Of a DNA stretch of 64,000 nucleotides, positions 13,201-28,121 are shown piece by piece. The position numbers and the translations under genes are program-made. The notes below the pieces were generated by a model, which was not told the origin of the DNA, did no database searches, and saw only the letters and a program-made list of their open reading frames with translations. The DNA comes from Sitta carolinensis (lineage: Eukaryota; Chordata; Aves; Passeriformes; Sittidae). The DNA lies in NCBI GenBank assembly GCA_032173965.1, contig CM063283.1, forward strand, positions 81,408,743-81,472,742, written 5' to 3'. Position 1 is the stretch's first letter; each line of letters begins with the position of its first letter.

Positions 13201-14541
13201 AGTACCCTCTGGCAGTACCCTCTGGTTTCACATCAAAAGATCAATCAAAATGTTCCTGGAAAATCAGTGATGAAACTGTCTCTCTGGTTAGGCCTACAGG
13301 TCTAGAAACATAATGTATTTCTAAATTCAATGTAATGAACCTGAACATTAAATGTTTATAACTCTTAATAATCCATTCTAAATCTAATGGCTAATTAAAC
13401 TAAAAATAACAAACTTGCCTGCAACTAGACCTGGTTGTATGCAATTTGAATAAAAAAATAGCAAAGGATTATTTGCATATCCATAAAACTCAACACCCAC
13501 AAAAATATTCAATAATATAGTCAATCTTAGTTTATGGATATTAGATCTCACTCATCAGAATAAAAGGGATGCAAAAAAAATTATGCAAAACTTATTTTAA
13601 CTCCAGAAGTAAATTTATCGAGTACCAAACATGACATACTAGAAAGTGAACAAAAATTCTTTTGGGTACAGAGTTTTTATTTTGTATATTGTTGATATCA
13701 GAAGTGCATATGGTAGTATCTTTTCTGATTTTTAGGCAAAATGTATTGAACTCAGAACAGCAATTCAATAAGTTTGTACTTTTTATTATGCGTAAAACAC
13801 TGTTTGTCATTTCCCCAAAACAAATGCTTAATATATACAGATTTATTTCACTAGGCACTTAGATTGCTAACTCACTTATAAATGAAGATTAGTCCTCTAA
13901 GAGAATGACCATCTGTTTCAGCCGTTTCTTCTCCATAAAAAAATTGGAGTGAAGTGATTTTAACAATGGAATTTAAGCAGCCAAGTGATTTCAACTTCTG
14001 TGGGGAAAAAAAAAGTTTTGAGCCCTAGGGTATTCTTGAAGAAAATACCTTATACTTAAGTGATTTCATTTATGTTCTTACTATTGTAAGGAATAAATAT
14101 ACTTCAGCCAAGACCCAATTAGCAGGATGGCATGATAGGTAAATATTGAATGGGACCATTGTGACCATCACAGTTATAAACAGGTCTGACCTTACAGAAA
14201 ATTTCCATGTGGAAACATTCTGAGGACATGAGGCAACATTCAGAAATACACTGCATTATTTGACTTTAGTTTTTAAACAGGTACAGATGTTTGTGCTTAA
14301 GAAATGTTTGTAACACTTATTGACTGCTTATTATGTGATGCTGTTGGGGAACTCTGATAGTTAGATATTGATACATAGATTTGAATACTGATCTTGAAAG
14401 TTAGATGGTGATAGTCTGGGATAAGGGTCCTTATTCTCCTTTTTAAACACAGACCTCTAAACCAAAACATTTCCAAGGACTTCATTACCTCAGACAAATT
14501 TAATTCTTTTTTAAAGCTTCGCAACCCACAGGACTGGCTCA

Positions 14542-14542
<1 letters not shown>

Positions 14543-14598
<56 letters not shown>
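14543..14598 (+). repeat. Poly-A tract (56 A), longest homopolymer in the window
   Basis: Fifty-six uninterrupted adenines between 'gactggctcac' and 'gtcatacctgtg'. CR1 copies do not end in poly-A, so this is not a CR1 tail. No target-site duplication is obvious. The exact length is a typical place for sequencing or assembly error. Confidence 0.95.
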
Positions 14599-14601
<3 letters not shown>

Positions 14602-17600
14602 ATACCTGTGTTACCACTGTTTTGTTCACAAATCCAAAATACAGCACATACTAGGCTGTTCTGTGGGAAATTTACTCCACCCCTGCCAGATCCTGTATGG
14701 AGTGATATTCAAACACAAACATGGAGAATAATTGAAACAGATTATGCACTGTTCCTTCAAGCACACATGTATGTTAGATACATTATGCACTAATACAGTG
14801 TAAGTATGACAGGTATGGATGACAAACATAATTAAACCTGATATCTAGGTCATTAACTAATAAAAATCTCCATAATTAATAAAGAATTAGTGAACAAAGT
14901 CAAATTATTCCATAAGAATTATAAGCAGTTTAACTCTGATTTAACTTTTCAACATTTTCTTTAATGATAAGGAGATGAGATTTCTGTTAGAGGTTCCAAA
15001 AAAAATTATCTGCTAAGAATCGAAGGCTTGATCTAAATACTGAAATCTCCTTATGTATAAGTGACAAATTGAGTTAAACCTGACCTGTGTGCAAGTGCCT
15101 TTAATCCAACACTTAAATAGCTAAATTTTCTTTATAACCAACATTTTAGAAAGGAATGTTCTAAAGGTCCGTGAACACCTCACCAGGTGTCAGACAGTGG
15201 TCTCGGACTAGCGTTTGTGTCAGTGGAGATAGACAGGACATCTCCAGGGGCTGGAGACCCAAACAGGGCTCCCTTGGCACTGGCAGCTTGCCTTGGTGCT
15301 GATGGGAGAGAGAGCAAGAGCAGTAAGCAAGGCTGCCAGCAAAGGCAAGGGTAGCTCTGTTCCACTTTTAGGGTGCCCAGCAAGGTGGTGTCAAAATTAT
15401 GCCTTTTATCTGCTGAGGTGACTCACTGAGGCCAACATACTTGTTGCTGTCTGTGTCAGCAGCAGAGCTCCAGCATCCCAAATACTGGCAAAAAGAAAAG
15501 TCAGAGTGAGCAGAGGCTAAGCTAGAAACTCAAATGCTTTATTCTCCTTCTGAACTACAAGCAAGGATGTGCTACGTGCCCCTGTGGATTGTGATTGAAT
15601 ACCCAATGTCACAGCACCATCTTACTCTGTCTGCCCTTTTCTGTCAATTAGGGATGATAAAGTTACAAGACTAATGTCATCTTTAATGACACTGACAAGG
15701 AAGTCTGGTTATTGGGCAGGAGGAAGAAGAATTACTTTGGTAATCAATCCATTGTTGCTCAGAGATTCCAGTAGCATTGCTTAGTGTAACTCCTGCAGAG
15801 ATACTGTATTTGGTTGGTAAAACTAATAATAATTTCATTAAGCTAACAGCTCCTAATGCTAAAATAATTCTGTTAAATCTTAATGGTTATACTTGTCCTT
15901 GCCTTACTTTTTCATTTACAATTTATTGCAGATAGACTTCATGGTCTCTTGTGTCTCAGATTAGTGTTCTGTATTGCCATGATCATTGTCAAGCCTTACT
16001 GTGCCTTTTAGACTGTGAAATACCTGTGTCACACTGTCCTCAGAGATTCAGTAAGAGCAGGAGTAGTCATTATCTCAGTTTGAAATTTATTAAATGTGTT
16101 TATTTAATTTTTTACTTATGAAGGCATTTATCTTTAGATGTATTTAAAGAATTTTCTCAGTTGAAATTATAATGTTATTAATTTTATATGAGCATTTAAT
16201 TTAATGTCATTAAAGAATTTTAAAAAAATTAAAATAGGAACAATGACAGGAATGTGAAAAATTCCTATGAACAAGAATGTGAAAAAAATTACTTTCCAAG
16301 ACCTTCCCAAATGAAAACTCTACCTTCTTCATTCAGCCTTCTCTGGGGATGACTGCAAAAAGAGAGCTTTTATCCAAAATTCTGTCCCTTTACAATTTTA
16401 ATCATCTTAGGTACTCTGCAAAACACTGTGAGCTGCAGTACTGCTAGTAACACCCTGCTGGGTGCTATAGCAGTGTTTTATGTATGTGCTGTATGAGATC
16501 TGGCAAATCAGATCTAGAGGGATGTCACTGGGAGCAACTCACACAAACCAGCCATGAGAAGGGAGAAGGAGGTAGCCAAAGGTAGCAGCAGCCAGCTGGT
16601 GCCAGTGCTCCTGTGATTGTAACAGTGACACCTCAGGGAGGGAGGAGAGCCAGAGAGAACTAAACATAATACAAGACAAAAAATGCTCATTTTCATCAGG
16701 AGAGGTAAATTAAAAGCAACAATATAATTTCTGCCACTTCTCAGGATTAAAATAAACCATTATGCATAAAATTGTTTTCCAGGTAGTATGAGAGTTTTAA
16801 CCATCTTCCCCTTAAAGTTAATACCGGAGAAGTGAAGTATTTTTTAGCAAAAATACGGACATCAAAAGAGTGCAGCTTGGTTGGATGCTTTCCTGGGGTG
16901 AACTGGCAAGGAAAGAGAATTTTCTATCACCTAATACTTTAAATTTTTGGTACTCTCAGCCTGTGAGGAAAAGAAGCAGGTCTTCAGTGAGCTCTGCACG
17001 GCACCACTGAGGGTGCATTAAAACCAAGTAGTGATTCCTGGGTTTGTCCTGCTCGTTGTCCACTGCTTGCACACATATCCAAATACTGTCTGGCTCAGTA
17101 AGGCCTGGAATGAGGAGTTTTGCTGTGAGATGTTCAGAAGCTTGTAAAGGAAAGGTTAGTGGGCTCTATCCAAACCCGAGTGAATAGACAGATGATACCC
17201 ACATTAGTGGAACACTACAACATCAGGCATCTTCAGGGCTGGTTCACCAAAAAGGCTTAAGTGCCAAGCTGTTCCTTCATTCCTTCAGGGATTTCCCAGC
17301 CACAGAGAAGGATGAATCAGGGAAGGATGAACTGCCACAGGAACACTGCCTAATCCACGGTCATGGACAAGGCTGAATATTTTACAAACACTTAATTTAC
17401 TCTTCCCAAAAAATTATTGTATATCTTTTTTCAAATCTGCATGAAGTTAATTTCTCCCTAATATCACAGTACCACCTGAGAACATGAATTATCTCTTCAT
17501 TTACTTTGCTGGGTAAAGATAAAACAGCCTGGGGCAATTACTTTTTGATTTGTTAATAAAAGTGTTAAATTGATCATGCATACTGGTAATACAAAAAGTA

Positions 17601-20600
17601 CCATCCTCCTTCTTCAACAGACTCATTTAGACTATCATCAGAGAGGCTGCAATGGTTCAGCACCACACAGATTTTAATTAAAAATTGTTGGGAAAAAATG
17701 AATTAATTCCCATTATTTAATTATGTACTTGTCCAGATGTTAGATTTAAAATAATAGGAATAGGTTTAAAATTATAAATTTCCATTGCATTGGAATATTT
17801 CTTTTTCTGAGCAATTTTGCTGCAGATTAGATTTCACAAACATATACAGCATTTTTATTTGTTGGCTTTTTATAAGATTTGGCAAGAACTACTGCTATGA
17901 AAAAGATTCTCAAGGCAAAACTGTGATTAAGAGATATAAAAGATCCATATCAGAGAAGGATGGTGACAGAACTGCCACTGAGATCTGTAGTGGCTCAGTG
18001 GAGCCATCCTGTGTAAGCATATTAAAATTATACATATATGAATATATAAATTGAATCAATTTTTTCTTGAAGGTGTAATATGCAAAATAAACCTAACAAG
18101 AGCAGGCCAAGTAGGTTTATGTTGCATGTCTGAAAATAAATTAATAGATTTATGGCTATGATTTCACTAAATTACATTATTTTTTTTGTACAAGAAGGCT
18201 TTTAATTGAGTACTCAGAAAAAGGACATGGTTTTATGAGATGTTTAGTGCCAGCAGAAGTGGAGTAGACGCTTGAGGCAAAGTTCAGAATATAGGCAAAG
18301 CCTTCTTGGCTGGATCATGAAGCAAAGACATGAGGTAGATTTGGTACAGAAAGACAGGCTAGAGTGAAATGGGAGAGCCCCAATTCTGGCTGCATAACAC
18401 CTTTACAGGTGTTCAAAGAAGTTATTGTCCAGGGACAGACCCTAGGGTCTAAGGAGAAGGAAGGTGGATGGGTGGGCTAGATGATCTGGAGGAGAAATAA
18501 GGCTTTTTGACACTCTCTGTTCAGACCTATATCGATAATAAATTATTAAAGATATTAAATTTGCACTTATCTCTTTTGCTTTGCATGATCAGATCTGGAG
18601 GACTTTGTTAACTGGCTGTGCATGTGAATGCAGAGAAGTTTAGGGAAGGAAACTATGATCTGGAATCCAAAAGTATCAAAAGGATAACTTTTCTTTGAAG
18701 AAACAAGAAACATGATAAGGTTTAAAAAAATATATGCTGTTCCCAAACAAAAAAAAGAAAGAGCTTATTTTATTAACTACACTCTTTTGGTCTAGATGTA
18801 GCCTAGAAATCTATTTAAAAATCCCATCACAAACAAACAGCGTGAATTATTGCATTTTTGGAAAGAGCAAAAGGCAGATTATCATATATATCTACAGAAT
18901 ATTAAAGGTAAATAATAAAACTCCGGAACAGTGTGAAAACACACAGATACAAGATGAAATATATTAACCTCTTCTCGGGAAAAGGATAGTTTCAGGTTAA
19001 ACCAAAGCAGTTGACCAATATTGCATTTGATGGACTAATTGAATTTCAGTCAAAATAAAAAGCATATAATAGAAGCACTAAAACAGGAATTAATATTTTT
19101 CCAAATGCAAGGAAGCTAATTTACAGTGTTCCACACTATGTTTTTCCCAAAGGACTTTCACTAGAAGGAAATGGAAACAAAAGCTGAACATTTCACTTAG
19201 TTGAAAAATTTAATGTCTGGAAAGCTGGAAGTCTGGAAAGTTCCCTTTTCTACGTATTCAGTTCCAATTAATAATTTAATTTTGGATTGTGTAGATGGCA
19301 TTTTATGGAGGATCTTTATAGCTAAAACAATTATGTTACTTTTTTGAGCTGGATCAAGAACAAAAAGATACTTCTTTTCAGCTGGATTTTATGTTAATGA
19401 ACTATATCAGTTTCATATAAAAGTCCTATAAAAATAAAATACTTACTTAATAAGTGATATTGACAAAATAGCTACATTTTGCACAATGTTGAGTCTTTGC
19501 AGCGAGCAACAGGGGTATTTTCTCTTTGCCTTGGTCTCTGGTTATCATTACTCCTATTTCAATAATGTTCTAATATGGTGCTGAAATTCCTAAAAGGATG
19601 AATTCATGGCAAGGTGGTTAATACTCTGTGTTCCATAACTAATATTTAGTTGCAAATAAAATTAGTTACATTCATAGTATCTCCAGTTCTGCCACCCCTA
19701 GCTCTCTACTGGATATATAATTTCAAGAACATGATATCTCATCCATCTCTGACTATTTATATTGAACAAAACAGCAGTGCTGCAGGTAAAATAAACCACT
19801 TTGAAGATAGTAACTATTTCAATCTAAAAAAAAAATAATGAATCAGATGTACCTTGATTGCAGCCCTCAGGATATGATGATGTGGTCATACCATAATAAA
19901 GTGTCAGTCAAACACCACAGCCACCAAATTGTTATTCTTGTAGCCGAAATGGCCAGGAGTTTTTATCTATTTCTGGGGTCGTGACAATCGAGAAGACCTT
20001 GAAAACATAACATTCTGGCAAAAGCCTAAGGGTTACTAAATGTAACCTGGGATTTGTGTGGCCTTTCATCAGAGCACCTGCTGGTGTCTGCCTTTATTAG
20101 ATAAAAAGCTGGAACTGAAGTATCCTGGCACAGAAATTATGAAGATCTGCTTGAGAAAATACCTATGCTTTTACATATGATGAATACAGTGAAGCTATGA
20201 ATTTTAGATTTAAAGACTCCTTTAAAAACTTTATAAAGGGGTGGAAGGCAATATAGACTGGATGGCTTATACATAAGCACAGAATAAATGTATGACATGA
20301 AAATGCACCCAAACTTGATGTTCACAATTTCAGACTGGATGCCACTTTTTTCAGTGCCTAAATCCCCTTATCACTGGAGCTTAATTTTAACATGCTGTAA
20401 GTACATTGAATTCATCTTAGTCTGTCACTTAGGGTCTTTCAAGAGAGATTTGCTATTGCCACTCTAAGAGTCAATTTTTATCAACACCTATTCAAATTAA
20501 TTCATCTGATAACAGAAGAAAACTACTGGTTATAAAGAGAAACACACATAAATACTCAATCATTTCTGTTTGTAGGTCTCTTCAACAGTCTGCTTCAGTC

Positions 20601-22520
20601 AGTACAGCTTGGCTGGCTGCTGTACTCTCTCTCTATGCCAAAATGATATTTCAGCCTTGTTGAATACTTAGTGGGCCTATTTACTTACAGTGTAGAGTAT
20701 TCATAAACATTTATTTCAGACCAGCCAGGGTTAGTTCAGATCCCTGTGGTATGTTTTTCTACTTTTACAAAATTAAGGCTAGCAATACAGGCTGTGATCT
20801 ATTTTGTCATCAACTGGCAGTTAGTATTAATGATACCTGGAGAGATCAGTCATCATTACTTTGAATTATTCTAATATGCATGTAGGAAGGGAATTGGGCC
20901 AGTTACACGGGAGAAAACTAACAAGAAAAACAGTAGATATAGACAGCAGTCGTTGGCACTGTTATTTCCCAATGATACAATGATTATTCTTCCATTACCT
21001 CAAGTCTGATCAACAGAATTGGCACCAAACCAAATGGTTGCATTTGGGCTGCTCTTGGTCAATAGAAGAAATTGGTGATTAACTGACTTTAATTAATGAA
21101 TAGACAGAAAAACTGATACTGGCAGTAGTTTTCTGCTGTGAAAAAGGTTTGCCCAGTCTTGATATTTTAGTAAACTAACAGTTTTTACTGGAGAGATTGT
21201 GTTAGAGTTAAGATGTCAGGTGCTTGCCTGATTTCTGACATTCACTAAGTCTGAATTTTCAGTTTCTCTTAATTTCTAAGCAATGCTTCTTCAGAACACC
21301 AATGCTAACAAGTGCTCAATAGACCTATCAAATATACATGAGGTGATTTTTGCAGCAGGCATTGCAAACAAGAATCTCCAATACAGTAAGTGTCATCGGA
21401 GATGCTTATGAAGAAAGAAAAGAAAGGTCATCTGCTTTCAAGTTTAGGATACTGTCAGCTCACTGCTCAGGAAAGATTGTGTTCAACTTGAAACGCCATC
21501 TGAAAGGCAGACATAGTTTCTGTACCTTTTATCAAGCTGAATGACATTTGTCTTAGGCAGAGTGGTAGGCTGTATAATTGCTGGATCAATGGAAAAATCA
21601 CTTTGAAGCTACTTATTCTTATTATCATACTTCCTATGTGAGCAGGAAGCTTCCTGCAGCCAGAAAGAATGTGAGATCACAGCCTACACCCCTGCCTCCC
21701 TCCCCAAAACTTGATAAGGTAGCAGAGCTGATAAGATCACTGCTAGTGACAGGTGAGCTGTGTGGCATATCTTCAGTGTACTTATAGTCGGTCAGTATTC
21801 CATCTTCCACAAAAACTCAGGAAATGTTCTGCTTAAAAATGAAGAGAAGGGCTTGCACATCATCTGCAGAAACTTGTTCTTTGGTCAGCTGCAGTGAGTG
21901 TCTTTGCTTTTGTATCCATGCCTCAGTCAGCACAACCCCCAAGGTAAAAATGGAAAATTTGGTGCGGATTTTGACCAGATCTTTTGTCTTTCACTAAGTT
22001 TCACATTACAGAGGTTTTCTGAGGAAATAACTGGGTTTAATGAGACAAATCCCATTCCTTTTGTCTGTCTCTTGTTAGGCACTTGATTCAGCACATCACG
22101 AAAGCCTAGAAAACCTGAGGAGGTGACTCAAAGTCCCAAGGAAGAAGTTATACTGATGAAAGAACCACTTAAGGGAAAAGAAAGCTCCCTTTGTATGAAT
22201 GACAGCTGAATGTCATTTTTCCTCAGTATCTGTGGGTGCATGGCACAGCCGAGTTCTGCCTGTCCCGACCATTCTCAGCTGATGGACACATTGGAAGAAA
22301 CAGCTGTTTGTGCTATTACATTGTACACAATTCTGCTTAAAGAAGATCTTAGATACACTGAGGGCATTTGCCTTGTGCTCTCAGCATGAAGAATGTCTGC
22401 AGCTGACAGTCAACCTACTGAAGCAAAAAGCAATGTGTAGTGGAGGAGAAATTGTGTATCGGAGTGTTGACATATTCTATTTATAAATTTTCTGTCAGAA
22501 GTACATCTTCCATGAACAGA

Positions 22521-22670
22521 CATCACAGAATAACAGAATCCTAGAATCACAGAATTACAGGATGGGGTAGTGTTGGAAGGGACCACAGTAGGTCCAGCAA
22601 CCCTGCTCAGAGATGGACAAAAGTCACTTGTAAATCCTTTTGCAATATGCTTGGTGCATTTCCACACAAG
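22521..22670 (-). mobile_element. CR1 LINE 3'-end fragment, minus strand
   Basis: Read on the plus strand, the segment starts with the reversed CR1 terminal repeats ('catcacagaataacagaatc', 'ctagaatcacagaattac'). Next comes 'gttggaagggaccacagtag' and a decayed 'ccctgctcagagatgg' block, which is the reverse complement of the CR1 3' untranslated end. The copy is short (about 150 bp) and fades into unique DNA at the far side, so the 5' end of the element (right edge) is approximate. Confidence 0.8.
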
Positions 22671-25600
22671 TCCCTGGTTGAAGAACAAACTGTTATCAGA
22701 GTGAACTGCTGCTTATTCATTTTTTTTTTTTAACAACTGTGGTCTCATACTTCCTGTACTGTCACTCATAAAACCAAAAACGGATAGCAGCTTCCATCCT
22801 GTCGTCCATTCAAGACCTGAAGATAACTAAGACACATTTAGGTAATACTATCATCTGGTTTTAAGAATACAGAAAAAAAATATTAAAGTTGTGATATTAT
22901 TTGAGGATGTTTAACCCCTAATTTATCACAAATTAAAATACAGTACATCAGTCCTCAGAAACATTCCTGAAGTGCTTTGATATTTTAGATATTGCTGGTT
23001 TCAAGCTGTTAGTACTGTTGGTTTGACAAAGAAATAGTTCTTTGGGCAGAAATCAAATATCTTGTTGATACCAAATTTAGTGTGTTCATGAATTAACATA
23101 GATAAAAGCTTGTTTCTTCTCTTTGAAAGCTGTAGACAAGTACATGGAATAACAGACTTCCTTAATTATCTTGAATATTCCAATATTACATACTTTGAAA
23201 CACTGGTAGTGTCTTGTAGAAAATAATGGTGCAAAATATTGATGCAAGCTAATTAAATAGAAAGGAAACGTTTGGTCTATGTGACAGAAAGGAGGCAAAA
23301 CATATGACATGGCATAAATCCCTATTCCTTTTCAAATTAGCAATTAATCCGCTGGTTATGTTACATTTCCAATCAGAGAATGGGAGGAAGAATGAAGTGG
23401 CAATTTTTTTCACTCTGCTTTTACCAAAACAAAGCCTGTATGAAACAAGAAATTGTCACTGAATGGATGCGGTTTCTGTTTTTAACCATGAAAGCTGGCC
23501 TCCACTTACAGTATTTGAAACAGAGTTCAAAAGGTATTTGCTGGTAAAAGTATGGCTGTGAAACATGAATTATTCAAATTACTATATTTAAATAGTTTAT
23601 AATTGCTGTTATCTTTTATATACCTTACTTGAAAGAAACAGACCAAAAATAGACAGAAAGCAGCCAAGAAGGATGGATACTTTCTTTAGACAAAGTAGGA
23701 TTTTTGAATAGTCAGTGTTAAATTGCAATGAGCTTATCTACAAGTATTACTTCTTGAGCTGTTATCCAATGCAAAGGTTGTGTAAATTTACAGTTTCATT
23801 GGAAAAACACACAGATAAATAGATTTCCATAGAAAAGGCTTTTTTGTTGAGCTGGTGGATTATTCTATTTGCTTTGACTGAGCACTGGTTCTACATCTTT
23901 CCTTCCACTCCTGACAGATAAACCTGTTGGATGTTGGTAATGCTGACAAGAACCTGTTCCCCAAGGGATATGAAGGAGCTCCCATGAAAACTTACAGTTG
24001 GAACTAAATCTACTTTAAATTAAGCTATAAAAAATGTCTCATCTTCTGGAAGACTACCTTCTTCATGGAAAAACAAATAAGACGAGTTAAACTTTAGGCT
24101 GCTAACTGTCCATCAGTATTTCTGATAGAAAAATAAAACAAACTTGTGGGAAGCTACATCAAGATTTTATGATATCTTTCAATGCTTCTAAGCTATCAGG
24201 ACTGTGGTAGGTGAAGCCTGTTGTAAAACATGCCAGGACCCACGAACATAGACTTTGTATCTATACAATAAATCTTGGTTGCTGGCATCCCTTGGGCTAA
24301 TACAAGAGCAGCAAGCTATTTGCAGCTCTGGTTCTCTCTTTTATTGCTTGTCAGTTCTCGTGGGGCCTGGCTTTGTTTGTAGGGAACTGGCACGTGTTGG
24401 CAGTACAAGGTTGAGCTAGGGCTTTCCCAGAAGGGAGTTATGGAAAGAGGACATCTATGGACTCAGTTTTGCACTTTCTGCCCTAGACATGGAAGGAACC
24501 GACCCTCAGCTAACACCCCTCTCCTTTGCAAGAGATCCCCTGGGAGAGTATTTAGGGCATTCTGCGTTTGTGAAACACCAAGTCAGGGATCTGTACTGCT
24601 GCAGCGAGAGGCATCAGCATCAGCCTCAGGGACATACAGTACTTTCTGCACATTGTTCCTTCCACTATATTAATTGTCCTCTCTTCAAAACAACAAATGT
24701 AACTTTCTGCTGTAGACAGAAGAATTCCAGCAGAACTATAGTGCATTCTGTAAAATCAATATTAATCATTTTCAAATTGTTTGTTTGTTGACTTTCTGAG
24801 GACAGAAAGAAATCCTTAGGGCAACTTAAGCACAGCACAAACAAAATGTTCAACAACAAGAAAATGTCTGGCTTTTTATTTTGCTTCTTGCATCTCACAT
24901 TTGACCTTTAGAATACTCTCGTCATTTAATTGCATAAAGGGACATTAAATGTGATGAATAACTAATATCTTACCCATAGTAATGCTTCCAGAGTAGAATT
25001 CTGAAATCCTCTATGAATTTCATTAATGCTGGTTTAAACATTTTATTATATTATTTTGTGATTTCTTGACTATAGCATATTTGCTGTGAACCATACAAAT
25101 AGGAAGATAAAACCCTTCTTCATTTCTGTCCCCAAGAGCAGGTCAGTAACAAAAAATAAAATTCAGATATGCAATTTGGGCTGAATTATTATATTCTTTT
25201 CAACAGGTAAGCTGTTTTCATTTTACTGATCATCCTCAAAGAATTCTTTTTTATCACAGTTTCTCTCATACTGCTTTTACAATGACAGTATATTCATAAC
25301 TGTGATTGGATTCTAGGGAGAGAAGTATTTACCCTGCTCTTCGATATCTCTCCTTTTGGTGACTGTCTCAAAATGAATGCTACTGGAGTACTTAAAAAAA
25401 CATAAGCAGTCTCAGATTTAATCAAATTATATGAACATTAAACTATTCACTATTAAGAAATACAAAGCACGTTAAATATTGCTACTGAGCCTATCCTTCT
25501 CTTTGGTGCTGGGATAAAATCTTGTATGTTGGGTACACTAGTCTTTGGCAATATGCAGGAGCAGCTATTGCATCACTCAGCCATAGGAAAACAGAACTTC

Positions 25601-28121
25601 ACCAACCTTCTGTGAATCCCTCTGAAGGCTGATACACTCCTCAAGGGCAGTCTGTCTGAACAACGATTTCCTTGAGATAAGAAGGTTTACTGAGAGTGAC
25701 AAAATTAATAGAGTAAACCTAAGAATGTTTTCTTTAATATGCCTTCATTTATATTTTGTGCAAATAGAATGAGACTGGAAGATCTGTACACTGTTACAGA
25801 AAGAGAATACTAATACTTATATTTTCCCCATGTGGCTCTGATCCCAGAATCGGATTTCTAACCTACACATTGTACTCAAATATAAACAGGAACTACCTCT
25901 GCCCTTATTTTAGTCCCTAGCTTTTGAAACATTAGTGTATCTAGAGCTTTTTGTTCAGTCATGCTCTCTTCATCCATGTTGTGATATGCAAACAGACACA
26001 TGAGCACGAATGTGTTATGCTCACATAGGGCTTTGAATTATAGCTTATTTTGCAAGTCTATTTATCAGAAGTAACCAGGATTTTTAATGTCTTTTGATAG
26101 TCTATTGAATGACTTAATAAGCCCAATGAGCCTTTATTTTCAGAGTGTCATTTTATGAAGTATGATAAACCAAATCTATTATGCATGGATAAAGTATTTT
26201 TCTTCCACTGGGCAGTGTTTTTCAAAAGCTGTTTCTCACCAATTCACAGTTCTCTTGGATATGATTTCACTGTCAAGCTTGTTCTGTCTGGCACATCTGT
26301 GTAGAGGTGCTATCATGGGTAGTGATGAAAAAGTTTCAACAAAGTAATTGGAGAATATCATGAAGAGCTACTGGGCTCCTGTTTGTAAGGTTTTGGCCAT
26401 ATCCTGTATTTCTGCTTTTTAATTATTTCAAAGAGCACCTTTAACATATATTGAAACACAGGGATATAGTCTTTTCAAAGCATGGAATTACTGGCTGCAG
26501 TTTTCTTGCTCAGAGCAAGCAACCTAGAGGCCTTATTAATACTTGATGAATCCCTCTCAATGTCTCAGTGGTGAAGAGAAGACAACCTGCTGGATGATTG
26601 ATGCTGTGCCTGCCAAGGAGGAACTTGAAAGCATGATTCTCTCTTACAAAATCTGTAGGAGAAATCCAGTCTGATCCGGTGTGATCCTGCAGTGGAGTGT
26701 AGGACGAGCTGAGTGAAGATGCAATCTCTGCCCTATTGCACAATGGAAAGTGCCTTAACAAGTGGTTTAAGTCCTTTAGCAAGGCTTTTGGCTTTCATCT
26801 CTGCCTCCTCTCTACCCACAAGGCTCCCTAGATCTCCAAGTGTTTACATACCTTTGTCAGGCTGCACACAAAAGCTTACATTATCACTGCTTCTGTTTGC
26901 TCTCTGAACCAGATTGTTGCAAAGAGTCTGTTAATCCCATTTTTCATTGTTTTTCTTCTTCAAATCATAAACTCTCTGTTTTCTGAGCAGATGTTTTCCT
27001 TTTGTTCTGCTTTTTCTTGCCTCCCTCTGGTGTCCTGACATACATAACCTTTGTCAGATTACAAAGACACAAGGTTGGACTTACTGAGTAATCTCCTGTG
27101 TGCCTACCTAAGCCCTGAAAATTAGGCTTGAGAGATCCTTACCTAAGCATGACACCATATGGGCAGAGAATCATTCACCTTTCCTGCAGATGGTTCGATA
27201 GGAAATTGCAATGTTCTGCATTCTTTTACGGGAGTAGGGCCGTCGAATGGGTGAAGTGAACAAACCTTTATTTTATTCCAAATGACATTTTCAGTCACAT
27301 GGACATCACAAAGAATCCCTCATATCAAAAAGAATCCCTAAACTGCGTGTGAACTCCACAAACTACAGTAGCCAAATTGCAATTCTGCTGTCTGCCAAGT
27401 CTGCCTCAAAAGGGCATACTGATAGCAGTATGTATTTAAAACCTATGGCCATTTTACTTGTACAGGAATATTCAACTTCAATAGGAACAGTTTCAAAAAA
27501 ATGCAATTTAATTTCAATAATACTTCTGGGTCTATAAATTTGCCTTTAACTTATTTAATTTTGTTTTTGTAATTGCAACATACCAAAGCCAAAGGGGAAA
27601 AAAATTTCTACTCCAGGGCATAATGAATTATTGATTAAGGCAGCTAGATCAGTACGAATCCTTATAGGAAGCCAAAAGTAAATCAGTAAATGAAAGGGTT
27701 TTAAATATATACTTAGAAAAAGGGATTTTGGCAAATACTGAAATGAATATTAGACAGAAAAATCTCAAACCATCTGAATTGATACCCCTAGCTTTCCAGT
27801 CAGTCCATGATTTAAATAAATTGCAGTTTAGAGTGAATTATGTAGGAAAATGAATCCAATAAAAAAACAGCTTGTAGAAGAGCTAACACTGAAAATGTGG
27901 AAGCATTTAAATCCTGATCATTGAAAACATTTGTTATACAGATCAGACAAAAGATTTTTGAAGAATAGAAAGACTAAAATGCTGTTCTTCAATAATAGCA
28001 TAAAATGAATGTCCACTGAAATCAGTGCTTGTACATGGATAGCTCTTACCAAAAAAATGGGATATTCTCTTTTATCATGTCTCAAAGGCAAGATATTGGG
28101 ATGAAGTGATGGTAAATCAGG

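Larger units (their letters stand above)
9599..22520. other. Long AT-rich unique stretch, no gene recognised
   Basis: About 12.9 kb without a recognisable gene, RNA gene or well-preserved transposon. It contains pure poly-A tracts at 10239-10277 and 14543-14598 and a short dinucleotide-poor AT-rich background. Moderately GC-richer patches near 11.2-11.75 kb and 15.18-15.48 kb show no identifiable domain. The longest open frame (11826-12263, minus, 145 codons) has no domain I recognise. Confidence 0.6.

Noticed and set aside
18240..18520. Possible CR1 3' end ('gggctagatgatctggagga')
   Set aside because: Only one short word resembles CR1; the terminal repeats and the surrounding consensus order are missing.
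24440..24791. Two overlapping plus-strand frames of 77 and 100 codons
   Set aside because: Cysteine-rich appearance only; no known fold, no splice sites and no conservation evidence.
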